Below are positions 26,628 to 34,573 of a DNA stretch of 54,071 nt, in pieces. The notes beneath the pieces are model-generated. The model had not been told where the DNA came from, searched no databases, and saw nothing but the letters and a program-made list of their open reading frames with translations. Numbering within the stretch: position 1 is the stretch's first letter; every line of letters begins with the position of its first letter. The stretch is from contig MHBI01000104.1 in assembly GCA_001804815.1 (NCBI GenBank), positions 1-54,071 on the forward strand, written 5' to 3'. Source of the stretch: Lentisphaerae bacterium GWF2_50_93. GTDB taxonomy: Bacteria > Verrucomicrobiota > Lentisphaeria > Victivallales > GWF2-50-93. The position numbers and the translations under genes were made by a program.

Positions 26628-27599
26628 TTGAAAGAAGAAAAAAAAATTAAAATAATTGTCGTTACCGGTCCTACTGCCACTGGCAAGACAAGGCTAGCCG
26701 TACGGCTTGCCGGCAGATTCAACGGCGAAATAATAAGCGCCGATTCCAGGCAGGTCTACAAAGGCTTGGACATAGGAAGTGGAAAAGACTTGCATGAATA
26801 CGGGGCCATTCCCTGTCATTTGATAGATATCGTGGAACCTTCAGAGGAATACAATCTCATGAGGTTCAGGAATGAAGTGCCGGAAATTATCCTTGACATA
26901 GACCGAAGGGAAAAGCTTCCTTTAATTGCAGGAGGAAGCGCATTATATATAGACTCAATCCTTTCGGAATATTCCCTTCCCGGCAAAGCACCTGACCCGG
27001 AATTAAGAAAAAACTTGAGGGAAATGGCTCCGGATGAGATATCTGAATGTCTAAAAAAGAAGATTGCCTGCCTGCCAAATCCCTTAAATGACAGAAATAA
27101 CAGGAACAGGCTTGTCCGAGCCATTGAAATCGCTGGTTCCGGCAGTTCTTCCGCCAATCCTATGTCCTTTGATGCTGAATATCTTGTAATAGGGGTGTAC
27201 TTTGACAGGAAGCAGGTGCATCAAAGGATTGAGGAAAGGCTTGAACAGCGATTGAAGAATGGCATTATAGAAGAGGTGGAACATCTTCATAATCAAGGAT
27301 TGCCATGGGAACGTCTTGAGTTTTTCGGGCTTGAATACAGATATTTGGCATTTTACCTCCAGGGGAAGATGACATTCCCCGAAATGAGGCAGAAACTTCT
27401 TGAGAAAATTCGGCAGTTTGCAAAACGGCAGGACATATGGTTCAGGAAGATGGAAAGGGAAGGGCGTGTCATTCACTGGATTAGGGAAGGTTGCTATGAA
27501 AATGCATGCCGTCTTGTGGAGTTGTTCCTGGCTGACAAAATGCTTCCTCCGCCTGAACTGAGCATCTCGGAAATATACTATGGCAAAAAGACATCATGA
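26628..27599 (+). CDS. miaA: tRNA dimethylallyltransferase
   Basis: MiaA adds an isopentenyl group to A37 of tRNAs that read codons starting with U. The P-loop 'VVTGPTATGKTRLAVRLA', 'ISADSRQVYKGLDIGSGK' and 'PLIAGGSALYI' are family blocks, and 323 residues is normal. No in-frame ATG lies near the conserved start, so the gene appears to use TTG at 26628, with GGGA about ten bases upstream. It is divergent from the FabZ-like gene. Confidence 0.95.
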   Translation: MKEEKKIKIIVVTGPTATGKTRLAVRLAGRFNGEIISADSRQVYKGLDIGSGKDLHEYGAIPCHLIDIVEPSEEYNLMRFRNEVPEIILDIDRREKLPLIAGGSALYIDSILSEYSLPGKAPDPELRKNLREMAPDEISECLKKKIACLPNPLNDRNNRNRLVRAIEIAGSGSSSANPMSFDAEYLVIGVYFDRKQVHQRIEERLEQRLKNGIIEEVEHLHNQGLPWERLEFFGLEYRYLAFYLQGKMTFPEMRQKLLEKIRQFAKRQDIWFRKMEREGRVIHWIREGCYENACRLVELFLADKMLPPPELSISEIYYGKKTS

Positions 27600-27662
27600 A
27601 ATATATCAAATTTAATTTGCTTTGAAATAAATATCGCTTATTTTATCCCAGAGGTTTATTTA

Positions 27663-28064
27663 ATGAGTGCACAAGTAAAAAATGATTCTAAAGCTGTAAT
27701 CCTTATCGTTGATGACGATGATCTGCTCAGGAATTTCTATTCCCGCGTGCTTATCGCCGAAGGATATGAACCTGTCTCCGCAACTAACGGGGAAGAGGCG
27801 ATCAACATCCTCGAAAGCGGAAAGCATGATATCAGATTGAGCATCATCGATCTTCTCATGCCCGTAAGAACCGGCTGGGAGCTGATACAGTACATGAAGA
27901 AGAATGACAAGTATAAGGATGTGCCCATCATTGCAATAACCGGTCTTGCCGCTTCGTTCGATGAATTTGAAAAAGTGAAGAACACCTGCCAGGCAGTCAT
28001 GCATAAAGGTGATTTCGACCTCAATAAATTCAAAGATACGATCAAGTTGCATCTTAAGAAATAA
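27663..28064 (+). CDS. Single-domain response regulator (CheY-like receiver)
   Basis: At 133 residues it is only a receiver domain: acidic pocket 'IVDDDD', phosphoacceptor Asp63 in 'IIDLLMP', Thr93 in 'AITG' and Lys115 in 'MHKGDF'. There is no output domain, so it must signal through a partner protein. No kinase gene lies nearby. An isochorismatase-like gene starts eight bases after its stop, implying co-transcription. Confidence 0.92.
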   Translation: MSAQVKNDSKAVILIVDDDDLLRNFYSRVLIAEGYEPVSATNGEEAINILESGKHDIRLSIIDLLMPVRTGWELIQYMKKNDKYKDVPIIAITGLAASFDEFEKVKNTCQAVMHKGDFDLNKFKDTIKLHLKK

Positions 28065-28072
28065 TTCCAAGC

Positions 28073-28633
28073 ATGTTCTCCTATAACCATCCCACTCCCG
28101 AGACTTCAATTTTCGTCCTTGTTGACATGCAGGAAAAGCTTCTTGCGGCCATGGACAGGGCCGACATATCAAGAATCATCTCAAGGCAGAAGATCATGCT
28201 GAACGCGGCAAGGGAACTTCAGATCCCTGTGATTGTCACTGAGCAATATCCCAAAGGGCTCGGAAGAACAACCGCTGAGCTTTACACGCTTGTGGAAGGA
28301 TGTCCTCTTATTGAAAAGACTTCGTTTTCCTGTTTTGGGGAGCTGGTTTTCCGCAAGGAGATCGAAAGAAGGCATTTCAAGTCGATGATCTTGATGGGCA
28401 TTGAAACCCATGTCTGCATCCAGCAGACTGCAATAGATGCCATGAAGCGCGGGTTCCAGGTCTTTCTTCCTGTTGACACGCTTAATTCAAGGAATGCCGT
28501 TGATGCTTCAGCATCTCTTGAGCTAATGAGGCACATGGACATATATGCCTCGACTTCGGAATCAATATTGTTCTCACTTCTTCAAGATGCTTCCCATCCG
28601 ACTTTCAAGAAGATCTCCACCCTGCTAAAATAA
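28073..28633 (+). CDS. Isochorismatase-like cysteine hydrolase
   Basis: The triad of the family is visible: Asp18 in 'VLVDMQEK', Lys82 in 'EKTSFSCF' and Cys115 in 'ETHVCIQQT'. Members include nicotinamidases, isochorismatases and YcaC-like hydrolases. The substrate cannot be read, though the 'GIETHVC' form is typical of the YcaC/hydrolase branch. It lies eight bases behind the receiver-domain gene and ahead of tRNA-Glu. Confidence 0.88.
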   Translation: MFSYNHPTPETSIFVLVDMQEKLLAAMDRADISRIISRQKIMLNAARELQIPVIVTEQYPKGLGRTTAELYTLVEGCPLIEKTSFSCFGELVFRKEIERRHFKSMILMGIETHVCIQQTAIDAMKRGFQVFLPVDTLNSRNAVDASASLELMRHMDIYASTSESILFSLLQDASHPTFKKISTLLK

Positions 28634-28657
28634 ATCTCCTTAAACCTTGTCGCTTCC

Positions 28658-28685
28658 TTGACTTTTGCTTAAATATAGATATTAT
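28658..28685 (+). promoter_or_regulatory. Promoter for tRNA-Glu
   Basis: TTGACT (28658-28663) and TATTAT (28680-28685), each one base off consensus, with 16-base spacing. The expected transcription start is ~17 bases before the tRNA. Confidence 0.55.
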
Positions 28686-28709
28686 AAGCGCCGTTTGAAT
28701 TTCAAAAAC

Positions 28710-28785
28710 GTCCCCATCGTCTAGAGGCCTAGGACACCAGGTTTTCATCCTGGCGACACCGGTTCGAATCCGGTTGGGGACGCCA
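28710..28785 (+). tRNA. tRNA-Glu (anticodon UUC)
   Basis: Acceptor GTCCCCA (28710-28716) pairs with TGGGGAC (28775-28781), and the discriminator G and CCA (28783-28785) are encoded. The anticodon arm is CCAGG-TTTTCAT-CCTGG with anticodon TTC at 28744-28746. The T arm has GGTTCGAATCC. All four arms fold. A partial copy of the 3' end recurs 155 bases downstream. Confidence 0.97.
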
Positions 28786-29020
28786 TTATCCACAGTCCAT
28801 ATCCATTGCAATTTTCAGCTCAGCTTAAATTGCAAACATGCACCGGATGAGAACCATTGGGTTCGAGAGCGCAGCGAGAAACCGTGCGCAGCACGGTAGT
28901 GACGAATCTTCGAGGAACGATAATCCGGTTGGGGACGCCATTATCCACAGTCCATATCCATTGCAATTTTCAGCTCAGCTTAAATTGCAAACATGCACAG
29001 GATGAGAACTCCCGGGTTCG
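28767..29020 (+). repeat. 155-bp-spaced direct repeat carrying the tRNA-Glu 3' end
   Basis: 28767-28865 and 28922-29020 are nearly identical: one mismatch in the first 88 bases, about four near the end. Each includes the 3' T-arm, acceptor strand and CCA of tRNA-Glu plus ~80 bases of flank. Between them lies a spacer with a perfect ACCGTGC/GCACGGT hairpin (28881-28897). It looks like a tandem segmental duplication or an att-like scar. No integrase is in the window. Confidence 0.85.
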
Positions 29021-29038
29021 TCTGGTACGAATTCACGG

Positions 29039-29992
29039 TCAAATCGTGGAAACCGTCTTTCTGTCGATCACCTTCAGGGGAGAAAATTCCCTGCGGTTCC
29101 CAGCCTTCCCGGCGGCAAGGTTTTCAAAAACCATTTCAGCGACATCGTCAATGGGATATTCGACGGTGGAAAGCTCCGGGATCAGTGATATGAAGGTAGG
29201 GCTGTTGTCGACTCCGAGTACTGAGATGTCGGAAGGGACCTTGTATCTGTTCCTTTCAAGGATCCTTATTGCCGACAGGGCGAGCCAGTCGTTATGGCAG
29301 AAGACGGCAGTAGGCCTGAAACTGCCTATGCATCTGATCAGTGACTCTTCCGTTACGGGGGACAGCGATTCATATGGAATAGTCTTCGACTTCATGAACT
29401 TCTCATATCCCTTTTTCCTGTCGGAAACAGCTTTTGACTGCCGCGTATAGCTGAGGAAAAGAATCCGCCTGTGCCCCTTTTCCCATAGGAATCTAGTGCC
29501 TGTGAATCCAGTCGACACCTCGTCCGGGAAAATGTTGACAATCCTGCTGCCGGAACACGGGTTCACGATTGAGATCATTTTGAGAGACCTGGTAATTTCG
29601 CCGGGAATTTTCATCCTGTCTTCAGGGGGGACGACTATTGCGCCAAGGTAGCGCCTTGATGCGAAGTCCCTTAGCACGGAAACCGTCTCCTCCGGAGTCG
29701 ACACGGGCACGATGACAAGAGTCAGCCCCTTTTTTCTGAGCAGCAGTCTTATCCTCTCGAAGATGTCCATGAAGAATATGCTGTTGAAGGATGATATGAC
29801 TCCTCCAACAGTCGAGCTTTTCCCGGTCATGAGCTCGCGCGCCGACGGATTCGGGCTGAATCCGTATTTCTTCGCGGCGTCAATGATCTTCCTGCGGGTC
29901 TCCTCATTTATCCCCTTGCGGGCATGAAGGGCCCTGTCGACAGTTCCCTGCGACACGCCGCATATCTCTGCAAGCTTCAATGATGATATCAT
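29039..29992 (-). CDS. LacI family transcriptional regulator
   Basis: The N-terminus is a LacI helix-turn-helix with hinge: 'LKLAEICGVSQGTVDRALHA', then 'INEETRRKIIDAAKKYGFSPN'. A periplasmic-binding-protein-like sensor follows, with 'DISVLGVDNSP' and 'LSTVEYPIDDV' near the end. The 317-residue length is slightly short for the family. It lies 20 bases downstream of the GH116 gene on the same strand, so it is encoded in the operon it most likely controls. A 24-bp palindrome at the GH116 promoter is the probable operator. Confidence 0.93.
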   Translation of the reverse strand: MISSLKLAEICGVSQGTVDRALHARKGINEETRRKIIDAAKKYGFSPNPSARELMTGKSSTVGGVISSFNSIFFMDIFERIRLLLRKKGLTLVIVPVSTPEETVSVLRDFASRRYLGAIVVPPEDRMKIPGEITRSLKMISIVNPCSGSRIVNIFPDEVSTGFTGTRFLWEKGHRRILFLSYTRQSKAVSDRKKGYEKFMKSKTIPYESLSPVTEESLIRCIGSFRPTAVFCHNDWLALSAIRILERNRYKVPSDISVLGVDNSPTFISLIPELSTVEYPIDDVAEMVFENLAAGKAGNRREFSPLKVIDRKTVSTI

Positions 29993-30012
29993 GGATGCCT
30001 TTTTACATGGAG

Positions 30013-32472
30013 CTACTTGATGTATTCGATCCTGCGGATCTCAATCTTGCCCTTTGCGAATTTCGCAAATGGCTTCCCGTTCTTGACTCCGACCGACCCA
30101 AATCCCCCGTCAGCAGAGAAGAAGGACTTGAAATCACCCTTGATAGTCGGAGAGATGTAGAGGATCTTTTCAACCGCGTCATACCTGACTCCGGTCATTC
30201 CCTGGAGCAGCGCATATGAGGACATCGCCCTCGCATAGAAATGTCCGCACTCGTACTCGTTGAAGGGATTGCGTATCCTGCCGTCATATCTGAGGCGTAC
30301 GGCTTTCACGATGTGGAGACCCTTCTGGACTTCGCCTGCCTGAATCATATGTGAGGCCGCCTGGTATTCGATGCCTGTCCATACTTCGTTGCTATAGGGG
30401 AAGGGGAGGGAGAGCGCGTCGCCCTTCGGCCAGCTGCAGAGGAGAAGTCCGCCCTCGCTCCCAAGCGCATAGCCGGGCCTCTGGGGATTTGCATGATGGC
30501 TCAGGTCCTTCTTGAAGTTGTACTTGTATATGGAGACAAGATGTTTCCTGACCTTTGCCTGATCAAGGATTTCCCCAAGTCCGCACAACTCGGCCATCCA
30601 TGCGCCAAGGACTCCGTCGGAAAGACATCCTTTGCCATACTGGTATTTCGGGCCTTCCTTCACCAGCAGCGCGGCGGCCTCCTTCGAGTAGTTCATGTTG
30701 ATTCCGACATTGCAGCCCTTTGTGGGATCATCCGCCTTCAAGCCCTTCCACTGGACCTTCTGATAGAAATATTCGCCGTTGTACAGATCCTTTTCAAGAT
30801 AGTTTCGTCCTTTTCCGTAAAGTTTTGAATAGAAGGAAACGTCCTCCTTCATGAACTCGCCTATCTTGATGGCCGCCTTCAGCGCCCCAAGGTAGAAGCT
30901 CGAACACATTCCGTCCGCGCCCCAGAATTCAATGTCATAGGTGTTGTGGTGTGGCTCTATGAGGACGCCCCTGTGCTCCGGATCCCATTTCTCAATGCAG
31001 AAATCGAGGCTGCTCTTGACCCTGGGCCAGATGTTCCTGAGCCATGCTGAATCGCCGCTGATCCTCCATTCACGGTAGATCTTCATTATGCCTCCAAGCT
31101 GTCCGTCGGCGGCGGCATGGAAATTATGGTCGGCAGGCCTTATCGGGATGCATGAACGGAAATTCTGATGTCCATTCTCGTCCTGTGAAACATTGAATTC
31201 AGTATCCCTGAGCGATTTCTCAAGCGAAGGGAAAATATGGGGGATTGCCTGCGCGTAATTCCACACGTGCGTGCAGGAACCGTGGCAGCATCCACCCTTG
31301 TCGCCGCAGCCTTCCCAGCCCCAGAGCCTTCCGTCCTTCTGGCGGAGTACGGTCGGAGATTTCAATATCGCCAGGTTCGCGCCTATGGCGTTTAGCACTT
31401 CTGCAGGAAGGGTGGAATCGTAGAAGCTTTCCGAGAAGAGGGCGGAGGACTTCTTCAGTTCCACGTATGATTTGCGCCAGTATGCTGAAAGTCCGCCCGC
31501 GTTCTTGAATTTGCCTGAATACCAGGGCTGATAATACTTGTCGGGACTGTTGTCGCAGTCGCAGTTCCCGCTGCATGACGGACTGTCCTTTCCAACGGCG
31601 ACATTTGAATAGGGGACAAACCACGAGAGCATAAGCTTCACGGTAATGGATTTTCCGGAAGCCAGGCTGAACGGGACGTAGATGCTCCCGCCGGGTGAGG
31701 GAGCTCCCGATGTGGGGGCTTTGTTTTCAACGCAGTTTCCGCTTTCGATGTTCTTCCATGTGAGAGTCAGAGGATCGAACCAGCCGCCCCTGAACATCGC
31801 GCAGTCGACCTTTGCGTTTTTCGCATCTGTCTCTGCGCAGAATGCGCCCCTTGCCCAGAATTTGTCGGGCATTGATTCCTGGTTGAGGATGAATCCGTTC
31901 GGACTTCTCCGGACCGAGTCCCTGCGGGGCATGTCCTTTGCAGGATTCACCCGGAGGAAGTTGAAGGAGTGAAAGGACCAGACGGCCTCAATCTTTGCGC
32001 CGGATCTGTTTGTGATGGTGTATTCAAGTCCGGCGACCGGCAGGCTCGAATTGTCGGCATCGCCCGGAATGAACGGGCTCCATCCGGTGATCTCCGCTGT
32101 GATCGGGAAATTCTTTTCCTGGAGCTTTACAGTCCCGAACGGGAATTTGGCGTGGAATTCGGCGCAGGAGAATCTTGGAAGTCCGAAGTTCCTGCCACCA
32201 AGGCCGTTTCCGCCATCGGGCCTGCCGAATATCTTCCAGTTCGGGACAGGTCCCTCAAGGACTTTCGCCTTGTTGCCGTTCCTATTCTTGACGCAGATGG
32301 CCGCGAACATGTTTGAATCCGTGTAGATGTCCGGCTGATGCTTGATCGAAATGTCGGAGAACGCCCCGTTGCCGTCCAGGCATACCATGCCGGCGCCCAT
32401 GCCTCCCATCGGGAATGCGAGATAGCTCAGGTTCTCTCCTTGATACACTCCTTCAAGACAGTTCTTGCTCAT
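30013..32472 (-). CDS. GH116 family glycosidase
   Basis: The 819-residue protein has the GH116 N-terminal beta domain ('FPMGGMGAGMVCLDGNG', 'GLPRFSCAEF', 'GWSPFIPGDADNSSLPV') and the all-helical catalytic domain. The probable nucleophile Glu is in 'LIEPHHNTYDIEFWG' and the probable acid/base Asp in 'CLSDGVLGAWMAELCGLG', both by analogy with characterised GH116 enzymes. Family members cleave beta-glucosides, beta-xylosides or glucosylceramide. No signal peptide is visible, so it should act in the cytoplasm on imported glycosides. AAGGAG precedes the ATG. It is the first gene of the GH116-LacI operon. Confidence 0.93.
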   Translation of the reverse strand: MSKNCLEGVYQGENLSYLAFPMGGMGAGMVCLDGNGAFSDISIKHQPDIYTDSNMFAAICVKNRNGNKAKVLEGPVPNWKIFGRPDGGNGLGGRNFGLPRFSCAEFHAKFPFGTVKLQEKNFPITAEITGWSPFIPGDADNSSLPVAGLEYTITNRSGAKIEAVWSFHSFNFLRVNPAKDMPRRDSVRRSPNGFILNQESMPDKFWARGAFCAETDAKNAKVDCAMFRGGWFDPLTLTWKNIESGNCVENKAPTSGAPSPGGSIYVPFSLASGKSITVKLMLSWFVPYSNVAVGKDSPSCSGNCDCDNSPDKYYQPWYSGKFKNAGGLSAYWRKSYVELKKSSALFSESFYDSTLPAEVLNAIGANLAILKSPTVLRQKDGRLWGWEGCGDKGGCCHGSCTHVWNYAQAIPHIFPSLEKSLRDTEFNVSQDENGHQNFRSCIPIRPADHNFHAAADGQLGGIMKIYREWRISGDSAWLRNIWPRVKSSLDFCIEKWDPEHRGVLIEPHHNTYDIEFWGADGMCSSFYLGALKAAIKIGEFMKEDVSFYSKLYGKGRNYLEKDLYNGEYFYQKVQWKGLKADDPTKGCNVGINMNYSKEAAALLVKEGPKYQYGKGCLSDGVLGAWMAELCGLGEILDQAKVRKHLVSIYKYNFKKDLSHHANPQRPGYALGSEGGLLLCSWPKGDALSLPFPYSNEVWTGIEYQAASHMIQAGEVQKGLHIVKAVRLRYDGRIRNPFNEYECGHFYARAMSSYALLQGMTGVRYDAVEKILYISPTIKGDFKSFFSADGGFGSVGVKNGKPFAKFAKGKIEIRRIEYIK

Positions 32473-32495
32473 CTGTGATATCTCCTTTTATGGTG

Positions 32496-32519
32496 TTTAG
32501 CGTGTAACTACACGTTAAA
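32496..32519. promoter_or_regulatory. Probable LacI-family operator
   Basis: The arms TTTAGCGTGTA (32496-32506) and TACACGTTAAA (32509-32519) are complementary at 10 of 11 positions around a two-base centre. The site overlaps the -10 hexamer of the GH116 promoter, as expected for repression by the LacI protein encoded in the same operon. Confidence 0.75.
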
Positions 32520-32544
32520 ATAGGCCCCAAAGGGATTATGTCAA
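32517..32544 (-). promoter_or_regulatory. Promoter of the GH116-LacI operon
   Basis: On the minus strand a perfect TTGACA (32539-32544) and TATTTT (32517-32522) are spaced by 16 bases. The start point would fall inside the palindromic operator, about 35-40 bases before the GH116 ATG. Confidence 0.65.
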
Positions 32545-32586
32545 ATATATTCCATCAGTTTCAGGGTTTTATTTTACGAGGATGAC

Positions 32587-32826
32587 TTATTGCTCCTGCT
32601 TGGATGCTTCCCCCAGCGTGGTCAATTCCCTGTCGGCATCCCATGCTTTTTTCCAGTAGGATCTGTAGTCCTCCGCTTCCCCTATGGAAATGTAGGCGAC
32701 GATCTTCCGACTAGGGTATCCGCTGCGGATTTCGCTGATCTCTCCCTTGGTCCAGCGTCCGTCATTGCTTCCTCCTGAATATGAGGCGTCAATTACGATC
32801 AGGTCCCGCCCGCTTTCAACCTTGTT
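32587..32826 (-). pseudogene. Remnant of a GH114/TM1410-like glycosidase gene
   Basis: About 78 codons in one frame read 'DLIVIDASYSGG', 'DGRWTKGEISEIRSG' and 'KIVAYISIGEAEDYRSYWKK', the hallmark stretch of the GH114 (endo-alpha-1,4-polygalactosaminidase/TM1410) family, then stop. There is no start codon and the frame begins at the livF stop codon, so both the front and the back of a ~250-300-residue barrel are missing. Confidence 0.72.
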
Positions 32827-33540
32827 TCATCCGCCGAGATAAGCCCTTATTATATGCGGATTCTTAAGCAGTTCTTCGGCGTTGTCGGAAATTATTGAAA
32901 TCCTGCCGTTCTCGAGCACATAGGCGCGGTCGGCATGGAGCAGGGCCTCGTTCGCATTCTGTTCGATCAGGAACACCGTCACTTTTTCCAAAAAATTAAT
33001 TTTCCGGATGATCTCGAAGATCTGATCAATGAGCTTGGGAGCGAGGCCGAGGCTGGGTTCGTCGAGAAGAAGAAGCTTTGGCGAACTCATGAGGGACCTG
33101 CCTACGGCAAGCATCTGCTGTTCGCCTCCCGAAAGTGTCCCCCCTTTCTGCTTCCTCCTGTCTTTTAGGACGGGGAAATAAGTGAATATCTTCTCCAGAT
33201 TTACCAATACGGCATCGGGATCCTTGACAGTATAGGCTCCGAGCTGGAGATTCTCCAGCACGGTCAGATCAAAGAATATCTTCCGTCCTTCAGGACAGTG
33301 CGCAATCCCCTTCCGGACGACATTCTCGGGTTTTTCCTTTGTAATATCGGCCCCGTTGAAAATTATCCTGCCTGATTTTGCCGGGACAATCCGGCTTATC
33401 GCGTCCAACATGGAGCTTTTACCGGCCCCGTTGGCGCCAAGCAGCGCGACGATTTCGCCTTCGTTTATATGCAGGGAGACGTTTTCCAGGGCATCAACTG
33501 CCCCGTATGACACGCTGAGTTCTTTTACTTCAAGAAACAT
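32827..33540 (-). CDS. livF: Branched-chain amino acid ABC transporter ATP-binding protein LivF
   Basis: Walker A 'LLGANGAGKSSMLDAI', signature 'LSGGEQQMLAVGRSLM', Walker B 'KLLLLDEPSLGLAP' and switch 'FLIEQNANEAL' match LivF, including the subfamily 'CPEGRKIF'. I chose the ATG at 33540 (MFLEVKELSV), which overlaps livG by 11 bases; an ATG at 33573 would add 11 residues lying inside livG. It is the last gene of a five-gene liv operon and is directly followed by a GH114 remnant. Confidence 0.93.
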   Translation of the reverse strand: MFLEVKELSVSYGAVDALENVSLHINEGEIVALLGANGAGKSSMLDAISRIVPAKSGRIIFNGADITKEKPENVVRKGIAHCPEGRKIFFDLTVLENLQLGAYTVKDPDAVLVNLEKIFTYFPVLKDRRKQKGGTLSGGEQQMLAVGRSLMSSPKLLLLDEPSLGLAPKLIDQIFEIIRKINFLEKVTVFLIEQNANEALLHADRAYVLENGRISIISDNAEELLKNPHIIRAYLGG

Positions 33541-34339
33541 TTTTCTTTTTTCCTGTTCCAAGATATGCTTCAATCACATCAGGGTTGTTCTGGACTTCCA
33601 GTGGAGTTCCATGCGCTATTATCTCACCGAAATTCAATACTATCACCCTCTCGCAGAGGTTCATTACAAGACTCATGTCGTGTTCAATAAGGAAGATCGA
33701 AATATGGAATTCATCCCTGATCTTCCTTATGAGTTCAGTCAGTTCGGCTGTCTCACGGGGATTCAGTCCCGCAGCTGGTTCATCAAGCAGGAGAAGGCTT
33801 GCTTCAGTTGCGAGCGCCCTGGCCATTTCCAGCTTCCTTCTTTTGCCGTATGGAAGAGAGGATGCAAGTTCATATGCCGAGTCTTCAATTCCAAACAACT
33901 CGAGGAATCCAAAAGATTTTTCGGTTATTTCCTTTTCAACCGAAAAGAACTTCGGCAGTCTCAGGGATGCATGGGCGAGGTTGTAGCTGATATGCTTGTG
34001 GTAGGCTATCTTGATATTGTCGATCACTGTCAGGTAGTCGAGCAGGCGTATGTTCTGGAAAGTCCTTGCTATGCCCAGTTCTGAAATAACGTGGGGAGGT
34101 TTGCCGGTGATGTAGTCGCGTTGGAAGTAGAATTTACCTGAATCAGGAGTCTCCATTCCGGTTATGAGGTTGAACACTGTGGTCTTGCCGGCTCCGTTAG
34201 GCCCGATCAGCCCGACAATCTCCCCGGTATCGATTTCCATTGAGAAATTGTCGACAGCCTTGAGTCCGCCGAAGCTTTTGCCTACGCCCTCGGCGAAGAA
34301 CTGTTTGAATTCCTTCTGAATTGTATCAAGATGCTTCAT
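33530..34339 (-). CDS. livG: Branched-chain amino acid ABC transporter ATP-binding protein LivG
   Basis: Walker A 'LIGPNGAGKTTVFNLITG', the LivG-type 'GIARTFQNIRLL', signature 'LPYGKRRKLEMARALA', Walker B 'LLLLDEPAAGLNP' and 'FLIEHDMSLVMNLCERVIVLNFG' are all present. Length is 269 residues. A 234-base gap with palindromes separates it from livM, which is unusual inside a liv operon. Confidence 0.94.
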   Translation of the reverse strand: MKHLDTIQKEFKQFFAEGVGKSFGGLKAVDNFSMEIDTGEIVGLIGPNGAGKTTVFNLITGMETPDSGKFYFQRDYITGKPPHVISELGIARTFQNIRLLDYLTVIDNIKIAYHKHISYNLAHASLRLPKFFSVEKEITEKSFGFLELFGIEDSAYELASSLPYGKRRKLEMARALATEASLLLLDEPAAGLNPRETAELTELIRKIRDEFHISIFLIEHDMSLVMNLCERVIVLNFGEIIAHGTPLEVQNNPDVIEAYLGTGKKKNVS

Positions 34340-34573
34340 TCTTTTTCCTGTCTTCAGTTGTCGGTCTTCGGTCGTCAGTCAATAACCAAGCTGCAAAATT
34401 CAAACAATAAATTCACTAACATGCCTTGCGGCATTGACTACAAACAAGTGGCAGTCTTTTTGCATTTCGCTCGTAGTCAATCCATTATTGGATGTACGTT
34501 AAAAAGCTGAAAACACGCAATAATGCGTTAACTACAAATAGGTCTCCAATTTCAAGTTACCGGTCACGAGTGA
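34340..34573. repeat. Palindrome-rich repeat inside the liv operon
   Basis: The gap holds small perfect hairpins with four-base loops: ATGCC-TTGC-GGCAT, ATCCA-TTAT-TGGAT and CGCA-ATAA-TGCG. Copies of a 'TTGACTACAAA'-like motif (also TTAACTACAAA, and GTAGTCAA inverted) flank them. The edges carry GTCGGTC/GTCGTCAGTC and its inverted counterpart (34360-34380 versus 34588-34616). The outer copy runs into the end of livM. It looks like a REP-type mobile palindromic insertion. Confidence 0.7.
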
